Of a stretch of DNA of 64,000 nt, positions 33,315 to 44,897 are shown piece after piece (within the stretch, counting starts at the first letter, position 1; every line of letters starts with the position of its first letter). The notes under the pieces are model-generated. The model did no database searches. It had not been told where the DNA came from and saw only the letters and a list, made by a program, of their open reading frames with translations. Position numbers and translations under genes: made by a program. Location of the stretch: the NCBI GenBank assembly GCA_023376005.1, contig CM042142.1, positions 52,005,880-52,069,879 of the forward strand. Direction: 5' to 3'. This DNA comes from Doryteuthis pealeii (lineage: Eukaryota > Mollusca > Cephalopoda > Myopsida > Loliginidae).

Positions 33315-33320
33315 TTTATT
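33315..33320 (-). promoter_or_regulatory. Polyadenylation signal AATAAA
   Basis: The minus strand reads AATAAA seven bases after the stop codon of the 33327-35358 exon. A very short 3' untranslated region is implied. Confidence 0.55.
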
Positions 33321-33326
33321 ATTCAA

Positions 33327-35358
33327 TCATAATTCAGAATCATTTTTTTTCATTTGTTCATTTTTTTCAGAATTCAAAAATTTGTTGAGAAACTCACTGT
33401 TCTTATGGGACATAATTCTTTCTTTTCGAAACGTTAGTTTAACAGGAGGATAATCTTTGAATTTTGTCGCGGGAGGCTGTTCCTCTTCATCTGCAGCTGT
33501 CTGTGATTTTTGGTTCCGATTCCGATGACTGCTCTCCTGTTTTGGTCTCGAAAACACCGACAACGTGGACGCGTTCGCGCTCGAAGCAGAACTCGAACTC
33601 GAACCTGAACCAGAATTCAACGACCTCGTAGTTTCATAGCTGAAATTTGCCGAGCCCGCAGGGCGCCGGCAACGAACATCCACCGTCGGTTGGTCAGCTA
33701 CGATTTCAGAATCGCTCGAATTTCCCCCATCGTTGACCACTGGAGTACAAGCGGGTATGATGACCACGGAATGGGCAGATTTAATGGAGCTACCATTTTC
33801 TGAGTTCTTTCCGCCCTTTTCATGTGGGCGATCTTTAATTAAACTATCAGCAAGTTCCGAGTGACTTTTCTGGATAGGATTTCTTTTACAATGTGCCTTT
33901 CTGTCCGAGTAAGAAAAAGTATATTGACGGGGTTTACTCATATCAGCATGGCCCTTGCTATCTTTCTCAGGAAGGGTCTTCGCAGTATTGGAGTCCCTTA
34001 TTTCCGTTTGGCCCCTGCTGTTTGACTCTACACTGTTTTCAAACGATGCCTCGCTACCAGCAACGATCAACTGTTTCCCAAAGCCGTTATGTTGGGAAGG
34101 CACTCGAAGGAAATCCTTCGAAGGCGACACAGAAATAAAACCGTCCTTGTGCGTCGTTCTTTCTCGAGTGCTGACGGCAAAGTCTAGAAATCTTTGAAGC
34201 TTTATACGATGTTTGGATTCGTTCTGCGGGGGAGCATCGGTGGGGGAGTGATTCTCTTTCTTCGTCTTAGTTCCGTGTCTGGGCGCCCGGCGGAGACGAA
34301 ACGACGTCTTGAACGCACCACACGAATGCACACTCCGCGAGGGCGATGTAAAAACGTCGGCGCTCACCAAATTCATCGGCTCTGTATTTTCGGGAAGTCT
34401 GAGAGAAGATCCATTTTCCAGGCGACAGGAATGGTCCAGTAATTTGTCCCCGCCGTATCCGAGCCGGAATCAGATTTCGCCGCTCCCATTGCAGCCGGGC
34501 CGAGATCCGACAGATTTTCGTTGTCCACGGATATACCACTTTCCGGATCGTCGGAAAGAAACGATGCGACGTTTTTGAAACTCATTTTGTCCGGGTCCTT
34601 TTCGTTGAGGGGTGTCTGCGAACGAGGCAACTCGTTGGCGTTCACTTTGTATTTGAAGCTATTTTCTAACTTGATGTTAATCGCTTGGCTTGAGAACGGA
34701 ACTTTTAACGGCGTCCTTTTCGTCTCTTGAAACTTTGTCTTTGAAATTTCAGAACTGTGCTTTATGGCACCGTTTCGAAAGTGGTTTTCCATATTGTATC
34801 TCCGCAAATTGCTCATAGTTTCTTGGATAATGCTACAATACGGATCGTGGTTATTTTGCGATGAAATTGTCATAATTGAGCTTTTCGTTAAGGGCATTGT
34901 TAAGACAATGGAACGGTGCTGTCTTGAAGAATTCTGAGATCTGCTATTAGACACGTGTCTGCCCATTCCAGTAGACTTGGTCAGCGCGTAGATTTCACCC
35001 TCATTTGAAACCGTGCCAGACTCGGTGTATGTCCATTTACAGTGATTTAATTTTTTGTCTCTTGATCTACGAGCCTCGTTTTCAGACGGTCTTGACATTA
35101 TATTAGACAATGGAATCCTAATCAAGTCGCCAGTTTTGAATTTGTATTTCCAGTCACGTATCTCGACCGTCTGGCGTCTTGTTTTATCGCCGGGAAACGA
35201 TTCGTGGACTTTTCTGCAAAAATCCATGCATGCCAGGTTCGGAAGGTTAGACGTTCTCATCCAGCGATAATGATTTGATTCGTGGGCCGATTTTGAGCTG
35301 ATCATGGCTTTCCATTCATGGGGTGGCGTAATCATTGTGGAAATAACCATTGCATAAC
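33327..35358 (-). CDS. Terminal exon of an unrecognised host gene, one frameshift
   Basis: Two abutting minus-strand frames form one exon. The upstream frame (35350-34373, 325 residues from its first Met) opens through a 3' splice acceptor: a T-rich stretch ending in TTTTTCAG at 35359-35366, so the exon starts at 35358 in the second position of a codon. The downstream frame (34376-33327, 349 residues) ends in TGA. The downstream frame is open back to 34472, and homology of style favours a switch in the run of four Cs on the plus strand at 34448-34451, where one extra base would join them into about 676 residues. The product is hydrophilic, rich in S, N, K and R, has a serine run (GSGSSSSSASSANAS) and no membrane segment or catalytic motif I can name. 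The N-terminus must be encoded upstream, at higher coordinates, but I found no further exons. Confidence 0.65.
34448..34451 (-). other. Frameshift point in the host exon
   Basis: The minus strand has four Gs (GCG GGG ACA). With five, the upstream frame would read into the downstream frame without a stop. Either a sequencing slip or a real null change. Confidence 0.5.
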
Positions 35359-35375
35359 CTGAAAAATATAATTTT
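35359..35375 (-). promoter_or_regulatory. 3' splice acceptor
   Basis: The minus strand reads a pyrimidine-rich tract followed by CAG and then GTTATGCAATGG in frame with the long exon. Confidence 0.6.
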
Positions 35376-35459
35376 AATCTAAGCTGAATGCAACAATTTA
35401 TAGCCTTGTTTGAAAAATGAATAAATAAAGAAAGAAAAAAAATAAAGAAAAGAAAAAAG

Positions 35460-35617
35460 ATCTATCTATCTATCAATCTATCTATCTATTCTTATAATAT
35501 TTATTTCAGTCTATTCGCCCCTCTCTCTCTCTATTGACAATTATTCATTCATTTACTAATATCAATTGCAGCTTCTTTGTTCGTTCGTTTGTACCTATTT
35601 ATCTCAGTTTCTTCAAG

Positions 35618-35660
<43 letters not shown>

Positions 35661-35732
35661 CCTCGTGTTCCTATCTGTCTCACTATGAATGTGTGTGTGT
35701 GTGTGTGTGTGTGTGTTTATGTATGTGTGTGT

Positions 35733-35766
<34 letters not shown>

Positions 35767-35990
35767 CTGTCTGTCTCTCTATATGTATATATGTTTCAGC
35801 ATGTTCCTATCTATCTATCTATCTATCTATCTTTTAATATCTATTTCAAATTATTCCTCAAGTCTCTCGCTATTAACAATTATCCATTCATTTACTAATA
35901 TCAATTTCAGTCTCCCTTCCTACCATCCTTCCACCCCTTTTCTTCCTTCCTTACTATCTATCTATCTATCTTCTATCTATCTTCCTTTAA
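35460..35990 (+). repeat. (ATCT)n and (GT)n microsatellite cluster
   Basis: Four (ATCT)n tracts (35460, 35618, 35809, 35956) surround a (GT)n tract with scattered changes at 35691-35767. Two copies of attcatttactaatatcaat lie within (35547 and 35885), so the region also contains a short duplication. ORFs across it are artefacts. Confidence 0.9.
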
Positions 35991-36002
35991 GATCTATTTC
36001 GG

Positions 36003-36412
36003 CCTTGTCCTGGGTATGACGTTAAACTGCATCTAGTGGTGAGGTTCCAGTTCTGGAGAGCGTGGAGTACCCTTTCATTGCCCTTTCTCCTAGGTTCAAT
36101 CAGACCCGGAGTGGTAGTACCTGTTAGGGTCCCATCTATGGGTTAAATAGAAAAAATGTTTTTAAAAAATTGAGTTATAAATGTTTCAATACCCATCAAG
36201 AACGAAAAAAACAAAAACAAGTCAAAACAAAACCAAAATACCCCCACCACCCAAAAACAAACAAACAAAAAAAAACAAACAAAAAAAGCAACAAAAACAA
36301 AACGTCTTCGGCATAAAATAACCCAACAAGGATTGACATGTAAATCTATCTATCTATCTATCTATCTATCTAATCTAACTAACTAACTAACCAACCAACC
36401 AACCAACCTAAA
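36003..36412 (+). mobile_element. R560 element, 3' part
   Basis: It begins at ttgtcctgggtatgacgtta, includes ggagtggtagtacctgttag and the tail aataacccaacaaggattga, then (tatc)n, (aact)n and (aacc)n tracts. The tail is expanded into microsatellite. Confidence 0.7.
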
Positions 36413-36771
36413 ATAACACGCCCTAGAATTATTAAATAGCTGCTTTTTGAAGAAAACATCCGTAGATTTTTTTTATTATAAATAAATAGAGCGTGAAAAC
36501 GAAGGATTCCGTCACTGTGATTGCATAGATTGTCGACAAGAAAAAGAAAATATTTATTATTTATTTTTGTTGATATTACGCTATCAAGAAGATATATTCA
36601 TTTAATCTTTCCTAGTGATAAATGAAATTAATCATTATCATTAGTTTTTATTAAAAAGGTTAACCGTACTATCAGACCCATAACATTCTAGTCGATATAA
36701 CTATTAATAAACTTTCGGGAATAGACTGACGGGTTGAAACGTCTACTGAATTGAAGAATAGGGGTAGGAGA

Positions 36772-37305
36772 AAGTTTGTTGGATTTTACGGCATGTCAAC
36801 CGTTGCCATGTTATTTTATACCGAAGACGATTGGCTTTTTTCTTTCTTGATGGTATTCAATTTTTATGATGTCATATCTGCTGTGGGTTTTGTTTAAATA
36901 TTTTTTTTATTAAATACGGTCTCGTCCAGGCTTTGAACTCGGGTCGACAAGTCCATTTCCTACGACTCTAACCATTACACCATGCGCCTCCATTGATGAG
37001 AATGGTGTATGGTGCCATACTGTAACCGGCGGTGAGGCTCCAGTTATTGGGATCTGAAGGTGTGGAGTGCCTCTTCATTGCCATTAATCGTAAGATTCAC
37101 TTTAAACCGAATTGGTAGTCCTTGTTAAATTCCCATCTATGTGTTAAATAGTTCTGTATGAAATTATTCGTATTCTATAGGACCAAAAATCTTCTTAAAA
37201 ACAACTATCAAGAAAATGTAAATATATACAGTGAACGTGATTCTCTAAACTATAGGCATGATATAGTTCTCGGTGTGTTGACATGCCTTTAAAATCAACC
37301 AGAAT
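36772..37305. mobile_element. Mosaic of R560 tails and a SINE-B head
   Basis: 36772-36860 is an R560 tail in minus orientation (gttggattttacggcatgtc). 36917-36992 is a SINE-B head, minus (cgtccaggctttgaactcgg; attacaccatgcgcctcc). 37000-37150 is the middle of R560, plus (attcccatctatgtgttaaa). 37245-37305 is a tail, plus (ttgacatgcctttaaaatc). Repeated nested insertion is the simple reading. Confidence 0.55.
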
Positions 37306-37369
37306 AATCTAAGAATATTATGAGCGTATAAGTCGAAAAAAATAAAGTCGCTGGAGCGGCCTATTGTCA

Positions 37370-37462
37370 GTCACCCGGACAACGAGGGAATCTATGCCCT
37401 TTTCACTAGTGCTAGACAAGGGAGATTGTTATTTGTGTCTGAGATGGAGCGCCACACCTATC
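37370..37462 (-). mobile_element. SINE-A body fragment
   Basis: acgagggaatctatgccctt, tcactagtgctagacaaggg and gagatggagcgccacaccta match the body of SINE-A in minus orientation. The head is missing. Confidence 0.6.
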
Positions 37463-37849
37463 ACACAAAATGAGATAACAACAAAGAAATTAACACTTTC
37501 AAAGATATTCTTAAATATATAGTTGACTCGCAATAAAGTATTTTTAAAACCCAACTATCGTTTAATGGTCTTAATTTTTTAGGATATAACAATTTACTGA
37601 ATACCGCTTCAAATGGACACATCCGAAAAGGAATAAAAAGTGAAAGGGTCGAGAAAGTTCAAGAGTGCCCACAGGACAACCTATTAATTATGCAACAAGC
37701 GGCCGGTTACCTTGACGGACTGGTCTAAACAGAGAGAAGATGTGTGTGAGAAAGAAGAGGAACTTTAGAAGAAGACTGGACATCCACTATTCTAGGATTT
37801 CTTTTGGAAATTGAGAGCTAACAAAGCAGTAAAACAGGTTGGTTGTTTG

Positions 37850-38420
37850 GATTTTACGGCATGTCAATCCTTGTTGGGTTATCTTATGCCGAAGACGTGG
37901 TTTGATTCATTCTTCATGGGTACTCAATTTTTAAAAACAATTTTTTAAAACACACTTTTTCAACTCATTTTTTCTATTTAACCCATAGATGGAAACCTAA
38001 CAGGTACTACCACTCCAAGTCAGGGTGGACCTGGGAGTAATAGTGATGAAGGAGTACTCCTCATTCCCCAAAGCTCCAGAATTGGAACTTCACCAGATAA
38101 TTTAACGTGATACCCAGGACACTTGTATCCTCAGCCACCGCCTTCTAGCACATATATAATAAAAAGTGTTAGAGCTTGCCATAATGGCAATAGGGTTGGG
38201 ATAATCATATAGGTGCTAGAGTTTGACGTGACCAGTTGATTGGACAGAGGGGCCTCTCCAACCACTCATATAGCCAAAGTGGAGTGTTGCAAATCAAGGA
38301 CTGCCCAGTCACCAGAGTTCCGTCCTTAAGCATCACGGGTCGCCACCAACGGCCAATAGGTGGCTGCATTGGGGGGATTTTATTCCTCTGAAAAGGTGCA
38401 GTCTGTGTATTCTTCTGTCC
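37850..38420 (-). mobile_element. R560 element, full-length copy
   Basis: Minus orientation: tail (attttacggcatgtcaatcc) at the left, cccatagatggaaacctaac, accagttgattggacagagg and the 5' end (ggtgcagtctgtgtattctt) at the right. A copy of a short sequence left of it (aggatttcttttggaaattg at 37793) recurs right of it (agggtttatttgggaaatta at 38483), so the flanks look duplicated. Confidence 0.7.
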
Positions 38421-39457
38421 CAGCCGACAGGGTGATGAGAAAGAAGTGGAACCTTTGAAGAAGGCAGAACATCTACCATTCTAGGGTTTATTTGGGAAAT
38501 TACGAGCTAACACAGCATTAAAAAAACAGAATGATTGTCAGTCTGTTGCTTAAAGAATAATCAGTATTTCAAAATTATAAGTTGAAAAAAAAAAGAAAGA
38601 TCTATTTGAAAAAGCCAACATAAATGACATTCTATCCTTTTTGAGAGGAATAAAATTGTACCAAAAATATAAACAGAAACCTCGTCAATACCAGGCAAAA
38701 ATAACCCATAAACACAATGGCCGACGATGCTAACATATCGTTAAAATCATTAACTACAAAAGCGTAAATATAAATATACAACATATATTCTTTCCTAATC
38801 TTTAGGCATGGAATAACCCTAAACGAGTTGATATCCATTAAAATCTATCAATCAATCAACCAACCAACCAACCAACCAAAATTATTAATTCTTCGATACT
38901 TATAAAGTTTTGTGTTGCTTGATGAATCGTAACAAACGTGTTACAACGTGATAAGCCTGACGTTTGGATAAAATTATTCAATATGGAATAAAAGGAAATT
39001 GGAAAAAAAGTAAAAAAAGAAAAGAAAAAAAAAAAAAAAGAAAAAAAGAAAGAAGACAAAAAAAAAATCAAGAATTAATACCGTATATTAAAAAGCCATC
39101 CATTTTGTACTATTCGGTAAAGATCTTTCATATCCTCAATGCATATCATATTTCTCAGCGTTTGATTGGCAGTCGTCCGCCATTAGCATACGGATACGAC
39201 TACATGTGCGCATGCTCTGTTACGTAGTGTAGTTAATATAATTGTTCGAGTGGCCGTATAAAGAAACAAAAGAAAACATTCTGCGTAAGAGAAAGTTGTT
39301 TGTTGACGTATTTAAGCTATAAATAATCGTGAGGATATCGTGATTTTAGGAGAAACGAGGGCTTTATAATATTGAATGTGATTTTCGGCTGGAGGGGGAA
39401 AAGAACTGACCTTGATCATGATTTCGGAATAATTACAAAGGTGACGCAGTACACATA
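38421..39457. other. Unassigned; ends with an R560-type tail at 38800-38885
   Basis: A tail (gagttgatatccattaaaat, then (aacc)n) lies at about 38828-38880. A purine-rich A/G run lies at 39000-39070. No gene is supported. Confidence 0.4.
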
Positions 39458-40101
39458 TCTTATTATAATGGAGATTGTGGGTTTGTCTATCTGTAACCGA
39501 AACTATATTACTTTACTATAAGTCACAATTCCTTAGTTATTTACATCATATTCTCCATGATTTTATTTTTATTTAAACCTCAATTATTAATAAAGTTGTT
39601 TTACATTACTTACACTGTTGACCATATCTACATACTAATAACATGCAATTGTATTTATATATACAACAAAATAGAGGTTTACAGTATGAATGGGAAGGCT
39701 AATTTGCATATTGATCTTAAAAAATTGATTTTAAATAAATATATGCTTAGTATTATTGATTTCTAATTGTTTGGTTTTATTTATGAATATGAGCAAAAAT
39801 CTCTTCAAAAATCTTAAAAGAAATCCCTTAACAAGAAGAAATAACTGTAATATTATTCTTTACTTCCTATTTTAACTAAAACAGTTTAAATTATGAAAAT
39901 TTACCAATGAAAGACGGGAGTAACGGAAAATGATGGAAGTGTTAGTTTCAAAGTTGTTCTATTTTTCAATCATACCCCCTCTGTTTAAAATCTTTTATCT
40001 ACATTCTTATTCAGTTTCATTAGCCTTTCTAATTTAATATCATATTTTATTATAAAATTTAACTAAAATACTTGTACCCGGAGGGTGCATATATTTGCTA
40101 G
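39458..40101 (+). mobile_element. Non-autonomous Helitron, copy C
   Basis: It starts TCTTATTATAATGGAGATTG after an A and ends atatttgCTAG before a T. The 3' hairpin tgtacccggagggtgca ends about 12 bp before the terminus. Collinear with copy B but with no satellite array: the junction reads gaccatatctacatactaat (39621). This copy defines the simple form of 644 bp. Confidence 0.8.
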
Positions 40102-40129
40102 TCTATATAATAATAATACTGGTGTTCCT

Positions 40130-40277
40130 ACAAAATACGACCGTTATCATCTTACAACACCCACTGGTTAAAAATGAGACTGACCAAATGTGTGTCGTCA
40201 CCTCAGCTAAATAAAGAACCATTCCGTTTTTATCATAACGAACGGGAAGAAAAAGGACATGCTACACAGAAAAAATA

Positions 40278-40354
<77 letters not shown>

Positions 40355-40760
40355 GAAGCAATAACGCTAATCTGTTTCAATTGAACATAATGAAATGATG
40401 AAAAGAAGGAAAGAAAGAAAAAAGAGTGAAAAATAATTAAATCAAGATTATTATACTTTTTACATATTGAAGTATATTACAATAGCTCTTAAATAAATAT
40501 ATCGAACATTGTAATAAGTAAATTATCACACTGTGGTATATCCACAGGCCCCGCTAATATTAATACTCATGTTCCTTAATTGTGTAACCGTTGTCATATT
40601 GCAGCACCCTCTGGTTAAAAATCAGACTGTCCAAATCGTCGAAAATGAAACGCAAAAACGTAAATCCTGATTATCTATTGTTGCTTATCCGCCGAATTCT
40701 TATTTCTTATGAATGTCGTCACCGTAGCTAAATAATAGACCATTTTGTTGTTATTATTAA
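40130..40760 (-). repeat. Unclassified repeat (ctgtgtatataccacag family), one and a half copies
   Basis: Inverse to 28450-29845: right boundary of the first copy ctgtggtatatccacaggcc at 40532-40551, left boundary ggtgttcctacaaaatacga at 40121. A second partial copy starts at 40556 (tactcatgttccttaattgt). The first copy lacks the fold-back insertion seen at 28713 and contains an expanded (GA)n. Confidence 0.55.
40284..40352. repeat. (GA)n microsatellite
   Basis: About 34 GA units. Confidence 0.95.
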
Positions 40761-40862
40761 GAAAGAAATATATACTAATAAACGAATACACTGACCACTC
40801 AATTTGAAACCAACAACTCCCTAACCTAATGGAAAACTCATCAGCCAGGTGCCCTTACCGCA

Positions 40863-40863
<1 letters not shown>

Positions 40864-40923
<60 letters not shown>

Positions 40924-40932
40924 TATATAACA
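40864..40932. repeat. (CA)n(TA)n compound microsatellite
   Basis: About 13 CA units then TA units with one interruption. Confidence 0.95.
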
Positions 40933-40949
40933 AATTATCAGTCATATAG

Positions 40950-41412
40950 AAATCCGATCTCGTTGACAAGCTAAAGCGACAATTCTTCCAGGCTGTGGTT
41001 ATATCATTATTGCTGTATGGATGCACCACCTGGACCCTAACGAAGCGCCTTGAAAATAAGCTAGATGGGACCTGCACAAGAATGCTGCGTGCAGTCTTAA
41101 ACAAGTCGTGGAAACAGCATCCCACAAGGAGGCAGCTGTATGGCCACTTGCCCCCCCCATCTCCCAAACCATAGGAGTAAGACGGACTAGGCATGCGGGA
41201 CTGCTGGAGAAGCAAGGACGAGCTCATAAGCGACATACTCCTGTGGAAGCCAAAACATGGGCGTGCTAGTGTGGGCCGCCCAGCCAGGACCTATATTGAC
41301 CAACTATGTATGGATGCTGGATGCTGCGCAGAGGAGCTCACGGGGGCAATGAATGATAGGGAGGGTTGGCGTGAGATTGTCATGGATGTCCGTGCTACAT
41401 GATGATGATGAT
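40950..41412 (+). pseudogene. LINE ORF 3' end (reverse-transcriptase C-terminal region), broken
   Basis: Forward frames give ISLLLYGCTTWTLTKRLENK, then a block with RRTRHAG, then SKDELISDILLWKPKHGRAS and VGRPARTYIDQLCMDAGC and NDREGWREIVMDVRAT. This is the usual C-terminal sequence of jockey/RTE-like LINE polyproteins in invertebrates, encoded across two frames with at least one shift near 41160 (a run of Cs). It ends in (atg)n and a TA tract, as a LINE 3' end would. Only the last 150 residues or so survive. Confidence 0.75.
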
Positions 41413-41680
41413 ATATATATATATATTATATATATTATATATATATACTTTTTTTTAATTCAAAAAAAAAATTTCTAAACTCCGACAGTATAAAAAAGCT
41501 CCCGGTTTTATAGTTTGTAATTACACAATATAAACTTTCGCCAGGAGCAAAAATTTAAAAAAAAAAGGGAAAATACCAAATCATATACACCTTCTGAAAA
41601 TAATCAGTCGGCACTCTGGTCAAAAGAAAAAAAAATAGTGTAAGAGTTGCCTAAGTTAAATATACTAAAGTGCTCAATAC
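41413..41680. other. Short TA tract and unassigned AT-rich sequence
   Basis: (TA)n interrupted at 41411-41450, then AT-rich sequence with no recognised feature. Confidence 0.4.
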
Positions 41681-41689
41681 AATAAGTAG

Positions 41690-41796
41690 AGCCAATGAAG
41701 CTTAATGAGTCAGAGAATATCTACCTAGGTTTCTCCTAACGGATCATCAGGATTTATCTGACTCTACCTAGGTAGATATTCTCCGACATTAGGCTT

Positions 41797-41798
<2 letters not shown>
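41690..41798. repeat. Short hairpin next to (TA)n
   Basis: Inverted pair: agagaatatctacctaggt with acctaggtagatattctc, loop about 30 bp; aagcttaatg pairs with cattaggctt. (TA)n begins at 41799. Confidence 0.7.

Positions 41799-41880
<82 letters not shown>
41799..41880. repeat. (TA)n(TG)n compound microsatellite
   Basis: TA units followed by about 18 TG units. Confidence 0.95.
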
Positions 41881-41962
41881 GGTTTAAAAAAACATCAAAC
41901 ATATAAAAAACAATTCTGGAGTCTCGTTATCAGATGCAGTTTAATGTATTAGCCTGCCTCCC

Positions 41963-42176
<214 letters not shown>

Positions 42177-42359
42177 TAGCACCCTAATATGTTTATATCA
42201 GTAAAATTCTCTTTCTTAAAAGTCGGTGTCTAGATGGCGCGAAGGTAAGAACTCTGACGACATATCAGTCGAGTTTCGATGCCGGTCTGAAGTAGCCAAG
42301 CTTGTTTAATTAATTGTACTGATGATCCGTGAAACGGCGAAACCGGAGTGTATGTGGAT

Positions 42360-42360
<1 letters not shown>

Positions 42361-42402
<42 letters not shown>
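42361..42402. repeat. (TA)n microsatellite
   Basis: An alternating TA tract. Confidence 0.95.
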
Positions 42403-42404
<2 letters not shown>

Positions 42405-42659
42405 CGATAAAAGAAAGAGAAGGAAAAGTGCTATGAGACCAGTTATTCCTCAAAACGACCCACAGAACATAATCCAGAATTGGGAAAATCCAGCAAGCAA
42501 GCTATCGGTATGGTAATAAATTTGGCTTTGAAAAAATGTGTACACTAGATTTAGATATCTGTGTTGGAGCTCGGAGCATAATTTATGAGTAGGTAGTCAC
42601 CAACAACAGATTTACTTAAAAGAATTTCAAATGATAATAGTGAAGAAAACACCATATCT

Positions 42660-42669
42660 CTCCCCCTCT

Positions 42670-42746
<77 letters not shown>
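42660..42746. repeat. (CT)n(TA)n compound microsatellite
   Basis: CT-rich tract followed by TA units; left flank of the next hairpin. Confidence 0.95.
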
Positions 42747-42748
<2 letters not shown>

Positions 42749-42767
42749 AATACATGGAAATTAATCC

Positions 42768-43112
42768 GACAGTATGAAATTTAACATTTTTGAAAAAACA
42801 AATGTTATGTAATTGCTGACAGAAATCTGTTTCGACCAAATCGATAAATTGGTCATCTTCACGAGCAACACAGATGGGAAAAAGAAAAAGGAAAAAATAT
42901 CCGTTAGAAGACCGCCCACAAACGAACGCTATATTCAAATGCTGAATTAAAAAAAAAAATGCGTGTTTTGTTTTTAAAATAAAATTAATTTTATTTTTAA
43001 TTTTTAAAAATGTTGCTCGTGAAGATGACCAATTTATCGATTTGGTCGAAACAGATTTCTGTCAGCAATTACATAACATCATTTGTTTTTTCAAAAATGT
43101 TAAATTTCATAT
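42768..43112. mobile_element. Hairpin element in (TA)n
   Basis: Arms of about 95 bp are near-perfect inverts (gctgacagaaatctgtttcg with cgaaacagatttctgtcagc; gaccaaatcgataaattggt with accaatttatcgatttggtc), loop about 130 bp. (TA)n on both sides (42715 and 43111). Confidence 0.85.
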
Positions 43113-43132
43113 ATATATATATATATATATAT

Positions 43133-43335
43133 AAGGTAGGTCAAAAAAGTATCGAGTTTTTTGTACTTTTTTGACAACACCTTGTATTCTGAAAAGAATT
43201 AACGTTCCATTCATTGTTCATTTCTATCTTGGTAAATACAGGTTCAAATTCGGCACTTTTATGACACACCTTGTATTCTGAAAAAAAAGTACCATACAGC
43301 TTCAATCTCGATACTTTTATGACACACCTTATATG

Positions 43336-43338
<3 letters not shown>
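43133..43338. mobile_element. mariner-like MITE in (TA)n, copy 2
   Basis: Same family as 32886: aaaaaagtatcgagttttt, caccttgtattctgaaaag, tttctatcttggtaaataca. It adds a third cgatacttttatgacacacc end. Flanked by TA at the left and CA/TA at the right. Confidence 0.6.
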
Positions 43339-43388
<50 letters not shown>

Positions 43389-43407
43389 TATATATATATA
43401 TATATAA
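43339..43407. repeat. (CA)n(TA)n compound microsatellite
   Basis: About 17 CA units and interrupted TA units. Confidence 0.95.
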
Positions 43408-44057
43408 GTAACAAGGAATTAAATATAAAAATTCGCAATGAAAAGATTTACTTTTGCGATAGCGTAATCCTGATTATCCATACTTTCTTCTCGATGTGCC
43501 GTAAAACAAACCAAATCAACCGACTAACATAATATTTTTAAGTATTATAAATAGCAAAGTTACGTAAAAACTTTAGAATGTTTGGAATATCTAAGTAAAC
43601 ACGGTAGGCTACATTAAAGTCTAGACTACATTATTCATTTACGGTATAGAGTTGCTTTTGGTTGCATTACAGTAGTTTTGAAAGTATAAATAATCATTTT
43701 AATGTTTTCTCTTTATGTCAATGGAAGTTGAAGAAATATTTTTGTAGGCTTGCATGGGCAAAAGTTAGAGGTCGTTCATTACACAACGTCGTTAAATACT
43801 CGAGTATATACGGGTTTTTTTTTTCAATTGTTTTCCAGTTTCACTCTGACTCGGAGTGGTCGTAACTGTCAGGTTCCCATCTATGAGGATGTAATTTTTT
43901 CCTTCTTGAACGAAATAAAATATATAGAAAATTATAAATCGGATATGAAATAAGATCACGAATGTACCCACAAAAACACACCTGAAATGTAAAATTGATT
44001 ACTAACTGTGATCTTGAAATATGTTTAAAAATTTACTACAAACTATTCCCTTACAAA

Positions 44058-44062
<5 letters not shown>
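43408..44062. other. Unassigned, with R560 scraps
   Basis: gatgtgccgtaaaacaaacc at 43494 and actctgactcggagtggtcg at 43844 are pieces of R560. No gene is seen. Confidence 0.4.

Positions 44063-44063
<1 letters not shown>

Positions 44064-44104
<41 letters not shown>
44064..44104. repeat. (TA)n microsatellite
   Basis: Left flank of the hairpin at 44107. Confidence 0.95.
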
Positions 44105-44106
<2 letters not shown>

Positions 44107-44217
44107 AAATGGATATAAAGTAACCTACTCGAGTTTCATCATTTGAATCGTCAGGGTTACACCTTTGACGATTCAGATGATGAAACTCGAGTAGGTTACT
44201 TTATATCCATTTCTTAA
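44107..44217. mobile_element. Perfect short hairpin next to (TA)n
   Basis: Arms of about 47 bp: atggatataaagtaacctac and gtaggttactttatatccat, with tcgagtttcatcatttgaat against attcagatgatgaaactcga; loop about 15 bp. Confidence 0.85.
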
Positions 44218-44332
44218 ATACATTTTGCTCTACATTGTAGTGAGCACTTTGTATTTGTTTTTTCACGGTCTTAACCCCTGGATTCTGTGCGCTCCCAACG
44301 ATCGTACCCGTACCCACCGGTAAGCCACTACT

Positions 44333-44339
<7 letters not shown>

Positions 44340-44381
<42 letters not shown>

Positions 44382-44440
44382 TCATGCATGTATATATACA
44401 TATATATATATTATGTATGTATAATATATAATATATAATG
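44340..44440. repeat. (TA)n microsatellite with interruptions
   Basis: TA tract, then atgtatatatacat palindromic segments. Confidence 0.9.
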
Positions 44441-44519
44441 AATAGAGAATGAATGAGAAAATGAGAAAAGTATTGGCATGAAAAGGTGCTCAATGCTAAT
44501 AAAACAGAGCAGATTTATA

Positions 44520-44768
44520 ATCAATTGTAATATAATGGATTTGGACTCATAACTTAAAGTTTCATGGTTATGCAATCATCAGTATGTCAAATGGTTGAGA
44601 TCTTAAAAAACAGAAGTCAAAGGGTTGAGATTTAAAAAAATTTTTTTTTTTTTTTAAATCTCAACCATTTGACTTCTGGTTTTTAAGAGCTCAACCATTT
44701 GACTCATCTGATGATTGCATAACCATGAAACTTTAAGTTATGAGTCCAAATCCATTATATTACAATTG

Positions 44769-44770
<2 letters not shown>
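44520..44770. mobile_element. Hairpin element next to (TA)n
   Basis: Arms of about 115 bp: caattgtaatataatggatt with aatccattatattacaattg and ttaaagtttcatggttatgc with gcataaccatgaaactttaa. The loop is an A/T run at 44632-44658. (TA)n follows at 44769. Confidence 0.85.
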
Positions 44771-44810
<40 letters not shown>

Positions 44811-44830
44811 GTGTGTGTGTATGTGTGTGT
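44769..44830. repeat. (TA)n(TG)n microsatellite
   Basis: TA units followed by TG units. Confidence 0.9.
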
Positions 44831-44897
44831 TATTATATTGTATTTATGTGTATTAGATGGGTTATATATATAGTATATTTTGTGTAATATTATAAAG

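Noticed and set aside
34267..34539. A 90-codon third frame over the host exon
   Set aside because: It overlaps the two longer frames at the frameshift and reads like an antiphase shadow; the longer frames have acceptor and polyadenylation support.
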